Origin: an uncultured Succinatimonas sp.
Lineage (GTDB): Bacteria; Pseudomonadota; Gammaproteobacteria; Enterobacterales; Succinivibrionaceae
NCBI GenBank assembly: GCA_900552905.1
Contig: USBR01000025.1
Span: forward strand, 1 to 17,799
Direction: 5' to 3'
Length of the DNA stretch: 17,799 nucleotides
The position numbers and the translations under genes are program-made. The notes below the pieces were generated by a model that did not search any database, was not told the DNA's origin, and was given only the letters and a program-made list of their open reading frames with translations. This document shows, piece by piece, positions 15,878 to 17,799 of this stretch; the stretch's first letter is position 1, and the number at the start of each line of letters is the position of its first letter.

Positions 15878-16348
15878 TAAGGCTAAGCCTAAAACTGCAA
15901 GAACTAAACTTGCAATTAAACCGCTTTGAGCGCTGAAATTAAGTCGCTGTGCCACTCTGACAAGGCTTGGTACAGCGATAAATAAGAGACTTATAAGTAA
16001 GACGGTCAGATAGCGGATCTGTACGGCATTAGGTGAATTTACCCGTAAAAGCTTTTTGTCGATACTGATATGACGACCGTTTTGCATCTTATAGCGCTCA
16101 CCATCAACCATTGCGGCTAATCCCGTAGCGACATAGCGCTTTTTTTGACTAAATTTATGCTGATGTACTGTAAGCTTATAATCTAAGATGGCATTAGCAT
16201 AATGCTCAGAGACCATCTGTTTCAGTGCTCTAATAGCACTCTCCTCATCCGGGCCTTCGCCTACAAAAACATAATCTGACTTATATTCAACAGTTCGATG
16301 CTCAGGCACAGCTAAGGTGCTTGAAAGTGCGACTAAATCTTCTTGCAT
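15809..16348 (-). CDS. Small membrane protein with two C-terminal helices, unrecognised
   Basis: A protein of 179 residues. Residues 1-105 are soluble and polar. Two membrane helices follow (about 113-132, YLTVLLISLLFIAVPSLV; and about 143-163, LIASLVLAVLGLALLLC), then a basic tail (RRR 174-176). A basic tail of this kind fits the positive-inside rule, with both ends cytoplasmic. The stretch SAIRALKQMVSEHYANAILDYKL with YVATGLAAMV (about 37-81) faintly recalls the YbjQ-type pattern of a helix, then GANAV, then a strand and GTAV; that is a suggestion only. The start is well supported by AAGGAA 8 bases before the ATG. It runs opposite to its neighbours, and its 3' end overlaps the YdgA-like gene by 69 bases. 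I cannot give a function. Confidence 0.7.
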   Translation of the reverse strand: MQEDLVALSSTLAVPEHRTVEYKSDYVFVGEGPDEESAIRALKQMVSEHYANAILDYKLTVHQHKFSQKKRYVATGLAAMVDGERYKMQNGRHISIDKKLLRVNSPNAVQIRYLTVLLISLLFIAVPSLVRVAQRLNFSAQSGLIASLVLAVLGLALLLCFFPNRVRFYLVAARRRNSI

Positions 16349-16465
16349 AATCTTTCCTTAGGTTATTTATTCAATTATAGCCATCACCATGAGCTGAATT
16401 CAAATAAGCTTTTGAAGCTTTTAGATTACAGATCTGCAAAGACTGTACAGAAAAAACTTATCTAT

Positions 16466-16497
16466 CTTGAAAATTTTGAGGGTAGTTCACACAATAT
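16466..16497 (+). promoter_or_regulatory. Sigma-32-like promoter of htpX
   Basis: CTTGAAA at 16466-16472 is an exact match to the sigma-32 (RpoH) -35 consensus. After 17 bases, CACAATAT (16490-16497) keeps five of the seven informative bases of CCCCATNT. The same bases can be read as sigma-70 (TTGAAA, 17 bases, CACAAT). E. coli htpX is a heat-shock gene, so RpoH control is sensible. The spacing is at the long end for RpoH. Confidence 0.45.
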
Positions 16498-16523
16498 TAA
16501 TATCGCTGTTAATGGAGTTTTTT

Positions 16524-17417
16524 ATGAATCGCATCCTACTCTTTGCTGCCATGCAAATTGGCATTTTAATCGTCGTGAGCATTGTAGGCTCAGTTTTGCT
16601 CGCGATCTTTAATATTCAGATTTCATCTGCGTCCTATATAGGCCTATTAGCCTTCTGCGCTATCTATGGCTTTGTGGGTTCCTTCATTTCCTTATTCATG
16701 TCAAAGCGCATGTGTAAGATGGCTTATGGCGTACAGACTATCAGCTCTCCACGTACTAGCCGGGAACTATTCTTAGTCAATACTATAGCTGAATTAAGTC
16801 AAAAGGCTAATTTAGCTATGCCTGAGGTCGGTATTTATCAAAGCCCCGATCCTAATGCCTTTGCCACGGGTGCAAGTCGTGATAATGCGCTTGTTGCGGT
16901 GTCTAGCGGTTTATTAGACAGTATGACTGAGGATGAGGTGCGCGGGGTTTTAGGCCATGAGATCTCTCATATTCAAAACGGCGATATGGTGACTATGAGC
17001 TTATTGCAGGGTGTATTGAATACCTTTGTGTATTTCTTCTCCTATATCATCTCTCAGATCGCTATTCAGGCATTAAATAGAAATAGCGATGATGAAGAAT
17101 CTGGCGCTTCTTTCTCTGATTTCATGCTCTTTCATCTGATAAATAGCATTCTGCAGGTGGTCTTTGGCATTATCTCCACCATGATCTTAATGTGGTTCTC
17201 CCGTCAGCGTGAATTCCGTGCTGATGCAGGATCGGCAAATATTGCAGGACGACAGTGCATGATTCGCGCTTTAGAGGCCCTACAGCGCAATGTACAACCG
17301 GCCCCTAATCAAAAGGCTTCCATGCAGGCTCTCTGCATCAATGGTGCAAGCTTAGGAGAGCTCTTCTCCTCTCACCCGCCGCTTACACAGCGTATTGCCG
17401 CTTTAAAACAGCTTTAA
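16524..17417 (+). CDS. htpX: Membrane-bound zinc metalloprotease HtpX
   Basis: HtpX is an inner-membrane M48 protease that degrades misfolded membrane proteins alongside FtsH. It has 297 residues (E. coli 293). Two N-terminal helices (about 3-27 and 37-59) are followed by MPEVGIYQSPDPNAFATG (99-116), and by GHEISHIQNGDMV (144-156) with the HExxH zinc ligands His145 and His149 and catalytic Glu146. Two more helices (about 160-184 and 203-225) follow. The third-ligand motif is REFRADAGSA (229-238) with Glu230. The conserved close is ALCINGASLGELFSSHPPL (269-287). GGAG (16514-16517) 6 bases before this ATG sets the start. A longer TTG frame from 16467 would begin inside the promoter and is rejected. 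Active-site motifs are complete. Confidence 0.97.
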   Translation: MNRILLFAAMQIGILIVVSIVGSVLLAIFNIQISSASYIGLLAFCAIYGFVGSFISLFMSKRMCKMAYGVQTISSPRTSRELFLVNTIAELSQKANLAMPEVGIYQSPDPNAFATGASRDNALVAVSSGLLDSMTEDEVRGVLGHEISHIQNGDMVTMSLLQGVLNTFVYFFSYIISQIAIQALNRNSDDEESGASFSDFMLFHLINSILQVVFGIISTMILMWFSRQREFRADAGSANIAGRQCMIRALEALQRNVQPAPNQKASMQALCINGASLGELFSSHPPLTQRIAALKQL

Positions 17418-17423
17418 TAATAT

Positions 17424-17454
17424 ATCCTAGTAAGTTGTTTACACTTACTAGGAT
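17424..17454 (+). terminator. Stem-loop after htpX
   Basis: A perfect 12-bp inverted repeat (17424-17435 and 17443-17454, arms ATCCTAGTAAGT/ACTTACTAGGAT) has a 7-base loop and starts 7 bases after the htpX stop. No U-tract follows (CACTCCGC), so it may be a 3' stabilising hairpin or a Rho-assisted end rather than a classic terminator. Confidence 0.5.
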
Positions 17455-17799
17455 CACTCCGCTATATATCCCTTCAAAGCCTCAGCTTGTACAGATCCAT
17501 GAGTTCGGTCTCACCGTCCTTTATTCTCATGTATTAAAGTCAATTAAGCACAGTTGTATAGAGCATAGAGCTTTCTGTGGGGGGTAAAGTGGGATAGGTC
17601 TAAGGTTTAATTGAAGATAGCTTAAAGTCTTTAAAGCGAGGGGGCAGAGGCGTGAAAGCTAAATGAGCTTTTGATCTTTTTAGCTTTGCTTGTGTTTTTT
17701 ATGAAGAGTGAGGCTTAGAGGATTAAGTGCATCTGAAATTAAAGGGTTCTTCCGTATTGGTGTTGGAATCCTCTGATGAGTAGTAACATAATTTAACAT
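17455..17799. other. Gene-free stretch at the right edge
   Basis: I see no convincing gene here. A minus-strand frame stays open from the window edge to TAA at 17682-17680 (39 codons, reading VTTHQRIPTPIRKNP and on). It could be the tail of a gene beyond the edge, but no family is recognisable. Inverted repeats are AAAGCTAAA/TTTAGCTTT (17655-17663, 17679-17687), trailed on the plus strand by a T run (17695-17700), and AGAGGATT/AATCCTCT (17717-17724, 17767-17774). CATGAG/CTCATG (17498-17503, 17526-17531) encloses CGGT/ACCG. No tRNA-like fold was found. Confidence 0.3.

Noticed and set aside
16467-16523. Upstream TTG extension of htpX
   Set aside because: The TTG is part of the promoter -35 (CTTGAAA); GGAG and the family start both point to 16524.
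16343-16612. 89-residue plus-strand frame across the htpX promoter
   Set aside because: It overlaps the ribosome site and start of htpX in another frame, has no ribosome site of its own and no family resemblance.
17499-17537. Twelve-codon plus-strand frame after htpX
   Set aside because: There is no ribosome site and it is too short to separate from chance.
1-17799. CRISPR array, tRNA, rRNA or mobile element
   Set aside because: No spaced direct repeats, cloverleaf, rRNA motif, transposase or flanking target repeats were seen on either strand; the region looks like stable core chromosome.

Overview
The window reads as a stretch of core chromosome from a moderately AT-rich gammaproteobacterium. 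Nearly every gene has a clear Escherichia coli counterpart: ModF, UspE, YchF, Pth, FolK, PcnB, GluQ, DksA, PBP1b, MlaA, TyrA, a YdgA-like protein and HtpX. The dksA-gluQ-pcnB-folK gene order is also that of enteric bacteria. Protein divergence, heavy use of TTA leucine codons and short intergenic gaps would suit an anaerobic Aeromonadales lineage such as Succinivibrionaceae, but that placement is inference. I see no insertion sequence, phage gene, CRISPR array, rRNA or tRNA.

Layout. At 61-1565 modF (a twin-ABC ATPase) lies on the minus strand, divergent from uspE (1870-2769, plus). A shared bidirectional terminator (2782-2820) separates uspE from a leftward block. From its promoter end that block is dksA-gluQ (8043 to 6728, joined by a TAATG overlap), a 298-base gap, then pcnB-folK-pth-ychF (6429 to 2833, overlapping or nearly so). 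It groups stringent-response control, tRNA modification, RNA decay, folate synthesis, peptidyl-tRNA recycling and a ribosome-associated ATPase. mrcB (8308-10725) diverges from dksA and ends at a strong terminator. An unrecognised 504-residue protein (10828-12342, minus) follows. It diverges from a plus-strand operon of mlaA, tyrA and a DUF945/YdgA-like gene (12532-15877). A small two-helix membrane protein (15809-16348, minus) overlaps the 3' end of that operon antisense. htpX (16524-17417) follows behind a heat-shock-like promoter, and the last 380 bases hold a stem-loop and no convincing gene.

I found no obvious new multi-gene system. The points most worth a second look are: a probable AUU start for pcnB, as is known for E. 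coli pcnB; a sigma-32-like promoter before htpX; a ModF whose first ATPase site has Thr in place of the catalytic Glu; an MlaA with no cysteine, so it cannot be a lipoprotein; two orphan proteins; and a palindrome placed as an operator in the modF-uspE divergent region.
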